Assembly: GCA_014529385.2 (NCBI GenBank)
Contig: CM043971.1
Coordinates: forward strand, 87,744,840 to 87,808,839
Length of the DNA stretch: 64,000 nucleotides
Reading direction: 5' to 3'
Source: Adiantum capillus-veneris
Taxonomy: Eukaryota > Streptophyta > Polypodiopsida > Polypodiales > Pteridaceae
Shown here: positions 23,558 to 64,000 of the stretch, one piece after another
How the letters are laid out: every line of letters begins with the position of its first letter
Position numbering within the stretch: position 1 is the stretch's first letter
The notes under the pieces: generated by a model
What the model saw: only the letters and a program-made list of their open reading frames with translations
The model's database searches: none
Told to the model about the DNA's origin: nothing
Made by a program: the position numbers and the translations under genes

Positions 23558-26500
23558 CTTATTTTGGACATTACATCCTCATTCACATCATGGGTAGATG
23601 TATTCCATACAAGTTTAATATAAAAGCATGATTTGATGGTACCCTTTTTAACAATTTAATTATTAATACTAAAACTACTTATGCAATACTTGTAGGATTA
23701 ATTTCTCCTAGATTTTTGTCTAAAAGTCTTAAAACTTGTTATATGTTTAGAGATATTTGAGAAGTATGAAATACATCGGTTGACCAATGCATCAACTAGG
23801 TATTTATTGACTTTTTTTCGGGGAGGGAAGGGAGGGGGGGATTGACTTCCAATTGGCAAGTGTGAGCAAAATCCCATGCTCATAGAGTTATGGGGATTAT
23901 TTTTGCTCATTTATGTAATTTATATCACATATATCTAGAGGTTACTGTTTGTTGTTTCAAAAGCCTAGGATTGATGAGAGCCCAACACTATGTAAATTCA
24001 AGGGCCAAGAGCTTGTGCTTTTTGTAACCAAAAGTGCTCATTTAGTTTTTTGGCCATAGCTACTCACCATTAAACACTAATGAAGCCTATGGGAAATTTG
24101 GCATATTTTTTTAATAAGAGCCACACCTAGCCAATGTATGCGTTGACATGCTTATAGCCGTATAATCAAAATTTTGAGTGACCAAGAGAAGAAATTTTGT
24201 CATCTTGCTCTTGCTATGGGTGTCTCCAAACTTACTCTTGGGCACCTACACCCAAAAAATACATTTTTTGAAACTTTTTGAGTTGATGAATTGATTGCAT
24301 GCACGCAAGTAGGAGTCTTGTGAGAGCATACTTCAAGTTTGGCTACAATATTTTAGATTGTTTGTTCACCATATTTTTGGTTTCTGGTTGTGCCTTAGCT
24401 AGTAAATTTTTAAAAAAATATTTAGTTTCTTGTTATATTGTGAAACATCTTAATATTATGAGACAAACTTAGTGTTTCACTTACTTCAAGCCTAAGTTAC
24501 TTCCATGTTATAATCGAGGTTCACTCCTTGGGTATTGACTATGTGTGTTAGTGCTTGAATACTTGTGATGCATTGTTTGTCATGACCACCCACTAACATC
24601 GGTGCTCTTGTCGAGGAGCTAAATCAATATCAAAGGGATGAATTCTATTATTATGAGATTCTTTAGAGAAAGCTAGAGCAATTCACCATCATTTCATAAT
24701 TAGGGTAGAGTGGAGGAGAAACTCAAAGATCTTGAGATGAGTTGAGGGATTGGTAGGCATCCTTAGAGTCTCCTTTGGACATTCAAGTTCACTCGTTTGC
24801 TTATTATCTAGGAAATGTTATCTTAGGGAGTTCCAAAAATTGCAAACACTTTGTAGGTGCATCACTAGGTAGACACTTGTTTATTCTTTTAAATATGTAT
24901 TTGTTTTTGCACCTAAGAAGAATCTGGTCAATAGACCAAATCTTTGCCAACGTCAATAAAATATACCTTATGGCCTAAAATGAGAGAATGGTGTAAAACT
25001 AGCAAAAGTTGAAAAGATTGATGATTAGAGATTGGATAGGATAGAAATTTGGGCTTTGGTAAGCATTTGAACCTTCAATCTTTCCTTGGAGAAAGATTGG
25101 AACAAAACTAGGTTGAAATTGTACAAAACCAAAATTTGTAATGATTACACTTCTACATAACAGCATCTAGATATTACAAAGTTCTTTTAGAGGTTCCCAC
25201 AAGGACTCTGACCAAGTGTGGGTGATTTGGAGTATAAAACTTATTCAAAACACCAAAGTAGACAAATTTATGTCAAAGAATTGTTTGCTAACTTATTTCG
25301 TTGGAGATTGGATTACAATGATGATTGTGATGAAGCAAATCCTAACAAAGCTAGTTGTGTAAGGATGCTACAATAATTGTTGTATTTCGAAAGACCAAAA
25401 ATCACACTTTTTGGTACTACACAAAGTGTAGTCACCTGAGTTCATAATTGGTAGATTCACCTCATTTTGAGGCTTAAGGACAAGTTTGGGTTCAATTTGA
25501 AAAAAATATATGAAAAAATGGACATATTTCTTGGCAAACTCAAAAAGACGAGCTAATTGGATTCAAGTCAACCAATACCTTCTAAAAGCGTTGTGAAGAC
25601 TTGGTACAACATACGTGTATTATCAAATGTTGTGATTTCTTATCCCCGTAGAGTAGCTATTTTTTAGTACTACAAAGCAAACTACTTTGACCTTACTTGG
25701 TTTAATACTAATGAGATAGGGATTTTGACCAACTTTTGGAAGTTCAAAAGGTTATAAGTCATTCAAAAGGGGAAAGCATAATTAAGTAGCATAGTGCACT
25801 TAGGCCAAATGTTGTGATTTTTGGTCTAAGTGCATATTTGCCAAAAGAAAACCCTCTATGCAAATCTGAACACCTTGGGACTAGAAAGCCCTTATGTTGT
25901 GCCTCCACAATCAATCAATATACATTTTTAAGCAAAGATGAGCAGAGTGCAAGAGAAATCATGCAAATAAAATTGGGCAATCTATTACCCAATGTTATGA
26001 GAGGGGAAAGGTTCATGTCTCAACTTTTATACAACTTGCTCAGCAAGCGACTCGATGTAATGAAGCACAAAGCACTAAATTTGTGCATACATTCCGCAAT
26101 TGGCTTAAATGACAATTGTCATATTCACAACAATGAGGACAAAGATTCAAATCAGAAGAGTGAGCACATACCATCAACTTTGCTTGCTAAATTGTCTTTT
26201 ATAATCTCATAGATGTAGATGCCAGGGTAAACTTGAGTCTCACAACCCCTTTGACTATTGTAGAGAGCTATTAAATTAAGGGTGCTTCAATTTTTCACCC
26301 CAAACCCTCTTTAACCTACTATATGGTAAAAAAACCTCTCAAAAAGCATTTTTTGCACACCAAAGAGGCCCAAAAATTCAAATTCCATGGTAAGCTTCAA
26401 CATATTATCTTCCTCCTCTCAAACTCCCTCCCAATCCATCTGATAGTTCGTCTCCTAAAAACCCTTTTCCAAGCTCTCCATAGCCTCGCAAGGGTTTCCA

Positions 26501-27380
26501 AGCTTCTTCCACACTGCCCCTCCACACAACCAATATCAACCTCCATTACAGCTGCAAGCAACCTTACACCTTGTGCACCCACTCACAAGGAGACACATTT
26601 TGGGTGTTCGGTTACAAGGCTTTAATGCTGACATTAAGTCTTCCTCGTAAAGGAAAGCCAACTTCTTGACGTTCTTTGCCATAGCACAAGAGATGCAAAT
26701 GGTAAATAATTGCCCAAAGCTTTCTAATTAAGTTGCTTCTCATTGTGCTCAACAAGGTAATCCTGTCCACTGTTGGAAAAGGAGGCTCCTTGGATTCAAG
26801 AATCTCAAGGGACAAGTCCACCATGGCTCAATGTGCAACATACCACAAAGAAAAAACTTGGGAAGGATTTTTCTACCAAATTGAAAGTGCCCTTGAAACC
26901 ATTACATCTACTTCGGATAGGTTGGACATTTCAAGTGTCCTGCCCTACATTAACCCAAGCTTTCCAGTTTCTTAAAATGGAATTGAGAATCAAGATGCGG
27001 TTTGAGCACACACCCAAGCACTTAGTTTCAGGCTGAGTATGTATACCTCGGATAATTTAAGATTCGAAGTCATAGCCAGTGTTATAAGAGCATGTAAAGT
27101 CACTATTGGACTTGTCCAGCATTGCTCTCAACAAGACATTTCACAATAGGTTGGAGTCCAGGAGACTTGCACCATGAACACCAAAAAAATGTTTAAAAAG
27201 CAGGCAGAAAGAGAAGGATCTTCCCTACTGTATAACTGACATCCTTCCTGTATGTAATCGTTTGACAAGCTCTTTATAGAATTATGCTACATAAATTCAT
27301 AATGCAGCTCAAGACAAGTATTGAATAAGTAACACTTGATTCCTTCAAGTAGATAGTACTGCATCACTACATCAGTGAAG
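23558..27380. other. Spacer without recognisable gene
   Basis: No coding domains, tRNA-like structures or long repeats were recognised. An open frame at 25814-26212 and short frames around 26323-27036 have no recognisable similarity and no supporting signals, so I do not call them. Confidence 0.4.
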
Positions 27381-28381
27381 GCTCTCTTTAAACATATTTG
27401 GCCTGATCAGCTTGATCTTGAGATGACTCCTTGGTTTACAAGGAAATCACCGATGCAATATTCATGATACAACAAATGCATTGCATTGGTTTTCAAAGCA
27501 TAAAGTTGCAGTCTCAGAAGCACAGGACCAACCAACAAAGAGGTAAAACCGCGAGAGCCACTTCCTGCTTTTAATGAAGAAGATGAAGAGGCAAAGATAT
27601 ATGGATACATTTATGTCCCGATACAGTAGCTACTGGCAATCATTGTATATCCTTGTGCCGCAGGAGCACATTAATGGTCCGTGCTAGTAGCAAACGACGC
27701 CCAGAGAAATATTAAATACATGGCCAGAACGCAACTAGCACGCTGGTAAATTGACACATACGCTCTAAGAAACTCACAAAATTCATTTAATTTTTCCCCA
27801 ATAACACTGATTGTGCCATACTCTGATCCAAACCCCATTCTGAAGAGGCATGGAATTGCTCTAATCCAAACCCCATTTCAGCCTCACACTATTCTGTTTG
27901 TGCCACTAAACTTTTGGTAGTGCAAATGAAAACTATGCTCGGCGGAAATTCTCTCACAAGACCTATCAACTGAGAAACTAAATGCTCAGAGGAATTCTCT
28001 CACAAGACCTATCAACTGAGAAACTAAATGCTGACAAGGCCAGGCATGGAGTGATGCAAAACCCAAACTGGGTTTCACAGTAAACTAGTACTTTACCTTT
28101 TAGTTAGATTCAAAGGAATCTCCTTAGATCCTCATAAAAGTCTGAAAACTAAATATGAGGCATATCCGCGCCTCCCCAAAAAAAAAAAGATCACCCAGAG
28201 GATGGGCAGCAAACCATGCTAGATTCCCTGCATTTTTCTTCTATTTTGGTACACATTTGCCTATCTTATGGCTCAAACCCACCTGTCAATACAATTTAAA
28301 TCCAGACCACTACAATTACAACAATTACAAAATTGAATCATACTCAATACAGATGAGAAGGAAGCAGTCTTTCAAAACCCA
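27381..28381 (-). other. 3' flank of AUG5, may include its 3' UTR
   Basis: This lies immediately downstream of the AUG5 stop codon on the minus strand. No later coding exon is expected because the family C-terminus is complete. The polyadenylation site cannot be fixed from sequence alone. Confidence 0.35.
27947..28038. repeat. 46-bp tandem duplication
   Basis: Two adjacent, almost identical 46-bp units each start AATTCTCTCACAAGACC. They lie about 350 bp beyond the AUG5 stop codon, so they may be in the 3' UTR. Confidence 0.9.
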
Positions 28382-58324
<29,943 letters not shown>

Positions 58325-58814
58325 CTACAAACATGAAGATGAGTAGATTATCGACAAGTATAATTAACAATCATATAAATAATCCCATTTAACTGGGCAG
58401 AAAAATCGAGTCTACATGGTGCACCAAATACAGATGTGAAGACCAAGCCAACTCCTTCAAAATATTGATAGCATATAAATGTAAACCCCAAGTATACAAT
58501 TGCACCCACAATGCACTTTCAGGCCAGGCTCCAAGAGAGACGCTATATTCAGGACCTACTTAATTGCACGCATACACAGAAGACATATGCTAGTCTGCAT
58601 AAGCATGTGACCAACAACCCTCAAACGACACTACATATTCGAAGGACATACAGAGCTGCCAGATTTTAGTCGAAAGGCCACCTCATCAACATGTCCATCA
58701 ACAGGTTCTAGAATACCTTGGAAAACCTTGGGCTGTGGAATCTTTTGCATGAAAGCATCTTACACATACATTGCACAACCCCACAAAGGAGATACAATGC
58801 GTGATTATAATGTG

Positions 58815-59000
58815 CAACGGACGTGATTTATGGTGAATACTCAGGATGGGTGCTCAGTGCGTACTCAAGGTTCTTTTTACTCTGCATGAGAGGGTTCCTT
58901 TTACTCCGTGTGAGAGATGTGCGATAGACTAGAGAGAGAAGAGAATGAAATACTATGACTGAAGGTTCTATGAGTGATAGAGAGAGAAAGAAGACTAACA
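58815..59000 (-). repeat. LTR remnant related to LTR-F
   Basis: On the minus strand the sequence starts TGTTAGTC and contains AAAAGAACCTTGAG and CCGTTGCAC in the same order as the LTR at 63439-63646. No primer site follows it, so it is a solo or 3' LTR remnant. Boundaries are approximate and no target duplication was found. Confidence 0.45.
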
Positions 59001-59258
59001 CCGGATGGGGTCCCAAACCCCCTGTCACGTGACACATCCCAACCCTATGTGTCCGTGGACAAGCTACACCACAACGGCTGAGGATAGATTTCGAGCGCTC
59101 CCTCGCATGGCAGGAGCCCCCAAAAGCTGCACTCACCTCGTACGATCTATGCAGTGCTCAAAATCCTGCTCCCGCCTCGTACGACCCCCAAAAGCCTGCA
59201 GGTCGCCAGGAGGCAGTTTTCATGGATTGCGGCGTATTTAGCATTCACCGTCTCTATT

Positions 59259-59260
<2 letters not shown>

Positions 59261-59331
<71 letters not shown>
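59261..59331. repeat. (GA)n microsatellite
   Basis: About 35 GA units lie immediately left of the inverted-repeat arm that starts near 59345. Confidence 0.97.
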
Positions 59332-59333
<2 letters not shown>

Positions 59334-59344
59334 CTACTACCAAG

Positions 59345-59575
59345 GGAAAACTTGAAATTCTCCCAGTTAGTGTAAGGGAAAAATCATTTTTTCAAACATA
59401 CAAAATTCTTTTCCTTGAATTTGCCAAGAGGAAATTTTAGAAAACTAGGCTACTTTTTACACTATTTTTCTCTATTTTGGGGCGAACTTTCTCCTTTTCC
59501 CCTTGCTCTCAATTGGCATTTTGGAAATTGAAAACGGCATGATATTAAGCTGAGACACATTTTTCCCGAACACAA
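59345..59575 (+). repeat. Left arm of a large inverted repeat (repeat R, copy 2)
   Basis: This is an imperfect reverse complement of 60298-60525. Shared blocks, read in the same sense, are GAAAAATCATTTTT, AGAGGAAATTT, ACACT, TTCTCCTTTTCCC-like and AAGCTGAGACACATTTTTCC. The spacer is about 720 bp. Confidence 0.7.
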
Positions 59576-60297
59576 CTCCCAGTGGTCAAAATTTGAAGCT
59601 TTTGCCGGTAATTACACTAAAACTTGTGTAAATTCACGGGTTTCCTTTTTGGCTAGCTCAAAATCTAATCAGGATTTTACAATTTTAGTTGGTTAAAATA
59701 GGGTAAAGGTCTGTGCTAGTTCTAGGACAAGCTCATCCATTTTCTTGGATGGTTAGAGCAGCAAGGGGGAACGATCGTGGCCGTTGGGTGTGGGGTTCAA
59801 GCCTCGTTGGCCGCAATGTCTCTATTTACCTCCTTAATAGTCTTCTCAATCGTACCCTGTTTTGTTACATGCAGAAACAAAAAACGTCACGCATCTTCTC
59901 ATGTGAGTGCCGATTGAGCTGGAAATTTTGTTAAGGATACTTGCTAAGCTAATCTTTCATTTGTGCATCTTCAAACTCAAAATTGTCGAGCAGGCTGCGT
60001 GCAATTTATTGCCCAAATTCGTCGTCTCTAAACAGGGACTTTTACCCTACACTAGACCTCGGTTTTTTCTAACACTTGAGAGAGACAAGTGCCATACACT
60101 GAACCTCAGTTTTTTGAGAACACTAGCTTAAGGGACACCCACATAACTAACAAAAATAGAAAAATAACTGTGCCACTTACAAACCCCTTGGTTATCTGCC
60201 TTTCTAGCAACTTCTCTCCATCAGAAGTTCAAGGTTCCTCCTCCTAACTTCAAGAGCCATGGTGACCATGGGCAACGGAGCACTTGCAATACCTGAT

Positions 60298-60525
60298 AGT
60301 CCAGTGTTAGGGAAAAATGTGTCTCAGCTTCATGTCGTGTCGTTTTCAATCTCAAAAATGCCTGTTGAGGGCACGAGAAAAAGGAGAAATGCCGCCCCAG
60401 AATAGACAAAAACAGTGTAAACATATAAAAAAAGTACCCTAATTTTTTGAAATTTCCTCTTGAAATAAACAAGGAAAGAAATTTTGTATGTTTGGAAAAA
60501 TGATTTTTCACGAACACTGTGATAG
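60298..60525 (-). repeat. Right arm of a large inverted repeat (repeat R, copy 3)
   Basis: Reverse-complement partner of 59345-59575. Together they outline a 1.2-kb structure that could be a fold-back transposon or two independent insertions of repeat R in opposite orientation. Confidence 0.7.
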
Positions 60526-60782
60526 TCTCTCGCTAGAATGCCATTTTGTTGCACTTTTGTATCACCTCCTTTTTGTATCTTCCTAGGTTCAAAAACCTGC
60601 ACGTCCTGCTAATAATTGATCTCTAGCAAATCTGTCTCTTTAAAAAAACCTAGGTTTAGTAAAATCCCACTTACACATTTTCAAATTTTCCTCTAAATTT
60701 TAATTTTAAAAAATCTACAAGAAATATAAAAATCTACAATTATTTTCATTTTAACGAAAAGTTTTCAAGTCTTGACCCTTGG

Positions 60783-60784
<2 letters not shown>

Positions 60785-60856
<72 letters not shown>

Positions 60857-60866
60857 ACACACACAT
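60785..60866. repeat. (CT)n(CG)n(CA)n compound microsatellite
   Basis: About 28 CT units are followed by about 7 CG units and 5 CA units. The alternating purine-pyrimidine part can adopt Z-DNA. Confidence 0.96.
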
Positions 60867-63438
60867 CAAGTCTGGAGGACGACTGTGACTGGCTTGGCAG
60901 CTTTTCGTGGTTTCTGGAGGACGATTGTGACGTATACAAAAGGGAAGTCACCAGCGTGGAGAAGATGCCAGGATGGCACGAGGACTTCAAGCGCCAACTC
61001 AGCTGAGCGCTCGAAATTTATCATCAACCCACCACAACAGGGTTCAGTCAGTTCAGTCAAGTCTAGATTAGCAGTGATCTGACACTTTTGTGAGTCTATT
61101 CGTAGACCGTGCATGCCCAGTCACTTAGCATAGATGCATATCCTCCGGTTGCACACAACATGATCATTGGAATTCCCATCACAATCCATTAGCATCAGTT
61201 AGGGGAATTTTCCAGTGCATTTAGCCTATTTTCCTATTTTTGGTTATTTTCACTTATTATTTTTAAGTGACTTTCCAACAAAAGTAGGTAGGGCAATTTT
61301 GCTAAGTTAATATGTAAGCAAACCCAGGTTAGAACTTTCTGGCAGAAGAGGCAGCAAGAGCTTCTCGCTCAACAGGCAACTTCTCAGCAGTACCCCCCCT
61401 CAGCATCAGATCCATCGCCACCATCTTCCCTCATCTAGCGTTTTCCCTCTTGCAGTCATCGCCCCCAACTTCCAATCTCTGGCGCTTGTGTTCCCTTGCA
61501 TGATCGCCCTACAACAACCCTCAGCCCAGCGTTTTTCATTGCAAAAACGCTAGACCTTCATCAGCGTTTTCCATAGCAAAAACACCAGCCAGATCTCAGC
61601 CATTCCAACGTTTTCAGCCCCAACTACTAACGCTAGGAAACCTGCAATTCAGCAGTAACAAAACGCAGGAATTCAGCCATAGACACAGTAGCAGATCAGC
61701 TGAAACCGGCCTGTTCAATCCAAAAAGGGCGGTAGACTTTACTTTAAACCTTGATTTAGCTTTCACCCATTATTAGTCGTCTATTTTACCTGTACTTTCA
61801 AGACACAACAAAGGGGAGAGGGATACAGGCTGCTAGATTGCACCTGTATGAGTGGACAGACACCAGATTGGCCCCTAACTTAGGCGCCCCTTTCGGTATT
61901 TCTTTATTGTTCAAAAGAGGGAATAAACGCTGTGGTTCCTACAAGCTGCCCCGCACAAACTCGGCTGAATTTCCACTGTTCCAGCCCGATTTCGGCAGCA
62001 TAACTGTACTAGAACCCTTCACAGTCAGTATTCCCACGCATTGGCCGACTTTCCCGACGCATACGGGCACTTTGCAAAACCTGGCGAGAATCTGCAGCAC
62101 GCTGAATTCTCTGTTTTCAGCCCTGAAAATGCTCCAGATCGCCTGTACAGCGGTCCCCTTGCGTCCCCGAACCTCCTGGGGGTATTAGGGTCCGTTTAGG
62201 GCCAAAACCCTAAACCTGCAAAAATACACAGCAGGCTGTAATTCACTGTTTCGGGCTCCGTTCTGCGTGCCGGTCGCATCCCTAGCAAGTCCTCGAGCTC
62301 CCGCACCTGTAGGGCTACTTGCCCTTTGAATCGGACGAGATTTCTGGCGTGAAACCTCTCCGAATTCACCTGTACCTGCGGGGGGATTAGCCGCTAGCTA
62401 ATCCAGTACCTGTGCAAGAGGCTCTTGCCTCGGCAATCGCGCATGAACCCACACAACTGTACATTGGTCAAATGAAAAGCCCACTAGAGGGGCATAACAT
62501 ACTGCCAAAGGGGAGAGAGAGGGCAGTGCGTAGCGTGCAGGGCATCACTCCTGGCACCGCACTGTGCATAAGAGGGAAAGCAAGCACTCCATAGCTCTTA
62601 ACCTGTGACAGAGACTTGCAAAATGAGCCTCCCAGCTATAAATCACGTTTTTGCCTTCTCTATAAGTAGTAAACTGGCCTCAGAGTGCCAAGTGTCACTC
62701 ATTTGTGCATTTTCCCGCTTTAGACCCTCGGGTCTAAAAATATCTCACCTGCAGCCTCTGTTGACTTGGCCACAGAGTAACAAAATGATCCCCATGTCAA
62801 ACTGCACGTAATGACGCGAAGACATTTTCAGGTCCCAAAATAGCAGTTCCCTAAATTTTAGGAGATGCTGCCATTATATCTTTCTAGGTCATCCGACCCT
62901 CTTTGTACACTGTGGCCACATCCAAAACTGAAATGTAGCCTCTGTAGCAAAGGATTCCACTTTGGCTAGTCAATGACCCCACTTGGCTAACCATAGTCCT
63001 TGTCCAACCTTAGTGCTCTCTTGCCCTCAGGCCTGGACTCCCTCTGGACAGTTCCACACTAGCTATGCAATGCAGGGCAGTTAGATTTCCCGAGGGGTGT
63101 TTCCAAAAAGTGAAAGTAAATAGATAATAAGAAAGAAATCAACAAAAAGGATAGATAGTAGTCACACGCTGGTGACATCAGCCCTTAGACGGTTGCAGAT
63201 GTTCCCTCAAGTTTAGCCTCGAAAAACGCAGCCAAAACAGTCTTTTGCAGCCACCAAAACAGTCCCGAAATTCAGCGAATAGAAGAACTCATATTTCAGC
63301 CATCAAGTCGCCGTCGGCATCACCGTCGTCGTCATCAGCATAGTCCCATTGCATCAGTCCATTGTATTCGCATTGTACACCTTTGTGCAATCAAAGTACA
63401 CTACTCTCGCCGACGAGAGTGGGGCCTTCGGAGGAGGG

Positions 63439-63646
63439 TGTTACAACCTCTCGGTGTCGTATCTCTTCTCTCTCCTTCTCTCAGTCTCATTCACTTGCAC
63501 GCACAATATCCACTCACTTTGTTCGTGATCATAGCATTCTCCATAAGACCGAAAGCTCTCTCTTTCCCTAAGAACTAAAAGGAACCTTGAGCAATAAAGA
63601 TCACTAATCTTGAGAAAATACAACATTCATTCCGTTGCACCTAACA
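63439..63646 (+). repeat. LTR-F: 5' LTR of an element leaving the window
   Basis: A 208-bp candidate LTR runs from TGTTACAACC to CACCTAACA and is directly followed by a primer binding site. The right boundary is strong because of that site. The left boundary is inferred from the TGTTA/TAACA ends and the typical length of the other copia LTRs here. Confidence 0.6.
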
Positions 63647-63647
63647 T

Positions 63648-63659
63648 TGGTATCAGAGC
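63648..63659 (+). other. LTR-F primer binding site
   Basis: TGGTATCAGAGC lies two bases after the LTR end and is identical to the sites of Copia-2 and Copia-3. The internal region continues past 64000, and no coding domain is recognisable in the 340 bp available. Confidence 0.85.
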
Positions 63660-64000
63660 TTTGGTAGTGTTCTGTATCACTCAAGAAAAGAACCACAAGA
63701 ATTTTTTTTTGCTTGTTGCGGTCACACAAACCCAAGTTCGCTTGGGCGTGTCGATTCCTAATCGTGTTTTGTTGAAGAGTGACAGGAATCCCAAGAAAGA
63801 AGGGCTTGTCTAGCCTCCCCTTGTGTCTCTTTTCACTCATTGAGAGCGGACCGTGCACTTAACGGCCGGCCAATCGACGTGAGGTAGGAAAAAACAACCT
63901 TGGTGTGAGCGCAAGGCCACGAAAAGCGGGCTGGAAAGGAGTAGAACTCGGGTGAAGAGAAGATACTTATCAAACGCGATTTGCAAGCAAAAGAACACCT

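Larger units (their letters stand above)
58325..63438. other. Upstream AUG5 intron or flank with repeats, no gene recognised
   Basis: The 57776-58324 exon begins with an acceptor, so sequence to its right is intron at first. No N-terminal AUG5 exon was recognised up to 64000. Repeats listed separately occupy parts of it. The block at 61350-61700 has many GCGTTTT/AAAACGC motifs, including a near-perfect hairpin near 61535-61556. Open frames such as 61838-62188 have no recognisable domain. Confidence 0.4.

Noticed and set aside
26323-27036. Candidate gene from open frames at 26.3-27.0 kb
   Set aside because: Short frames with no recognisable similarity, no consistent exon structure and a shadow frame on the other strand.
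58828-59241. Missing AUG5 N-terminal exon just upstream of 58324
   Set aside because: Translations on the minus strand show no AUG5 N-terminal motifs and instead match an LTR-F-like repeat.

Overview
The window is nuclear DNA of a land plant with a large, repeat-rich genome. One cellular gene can be read with confidence. It is the minus-strand gene for augmin subunit 5 (AUG5, the plant HAUS5 homologue), seen as nine coding exons between 28382 and 58324, all joined by GT-AG introns in matching phase. Its first exons, roughly 170 codons, lie beyond the right edge or were not found. One intron is 24,666 bp long (31813-56478) and is packed with nested transposons. Large introns, Ty1/copia families with short LTRs, a non-angiosperm-looking LINE family and a Penelope-like reverse transcriptase suggest a fern or gymnosperm; that is an inference, and the species cannot be fixed from this window.

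Layout. 1-3259: 3' two-thirds of a Ty1/copia element (Copia-1). 3260-18396: old LINE tails, a fold-back element, microsatellites, and a decayed minus-strand copia (Copia-J) that carries a Penelope-like RT and an internal inversion. 18402-23552: a complete but decayed copia (Copia-3) with both LTRs and target duplication TCTAC. 23558-28381: no recognisable gene, including the 3' flank of AUG5. 28382-31812: the last six AUG5 exons. 31813-56478: the giant intron. 56479-58324: three further AUG5 exons. 58325-64000: upstream intron or flank with inverted repeats, microsatellites and the start of another LTR element at the right edge.

Inside the giant intron the insertions can be ordered. One LINE family is present as copies A, A2, B, C, D and G. 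Copia-2 (37895-41950) interrupts LINE-C with target duplication CTCCG. A small non-autonomous LTR element, LTR-E (46451-49366), interrupts LINE-B with target duplication AAGAC. LINE-D sits inside the (GA)n tract of one LTR of LTR-E, and the other LTR of the same element shows the uninterrupted tract.

The most interesting candidate is this LINE family. Its ORF1 has a coiled coil followed by an RRM/CTD-like region. Its ORF2 has APE endonuclease, RT and a C-terminal zinc finger, followed by a PCNA-binding (PIP-box) motif conserved in three copies. Its 3' tails are CATTT repeats rather than poly(A). Most copies abut (CT)n microsatellites, which suggests targeted insertion into (CT)n. All pol and LINE frames here are broken, so none of these copies is autonomous. 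No tRNA, rRNA or CRISPR features were recognised.
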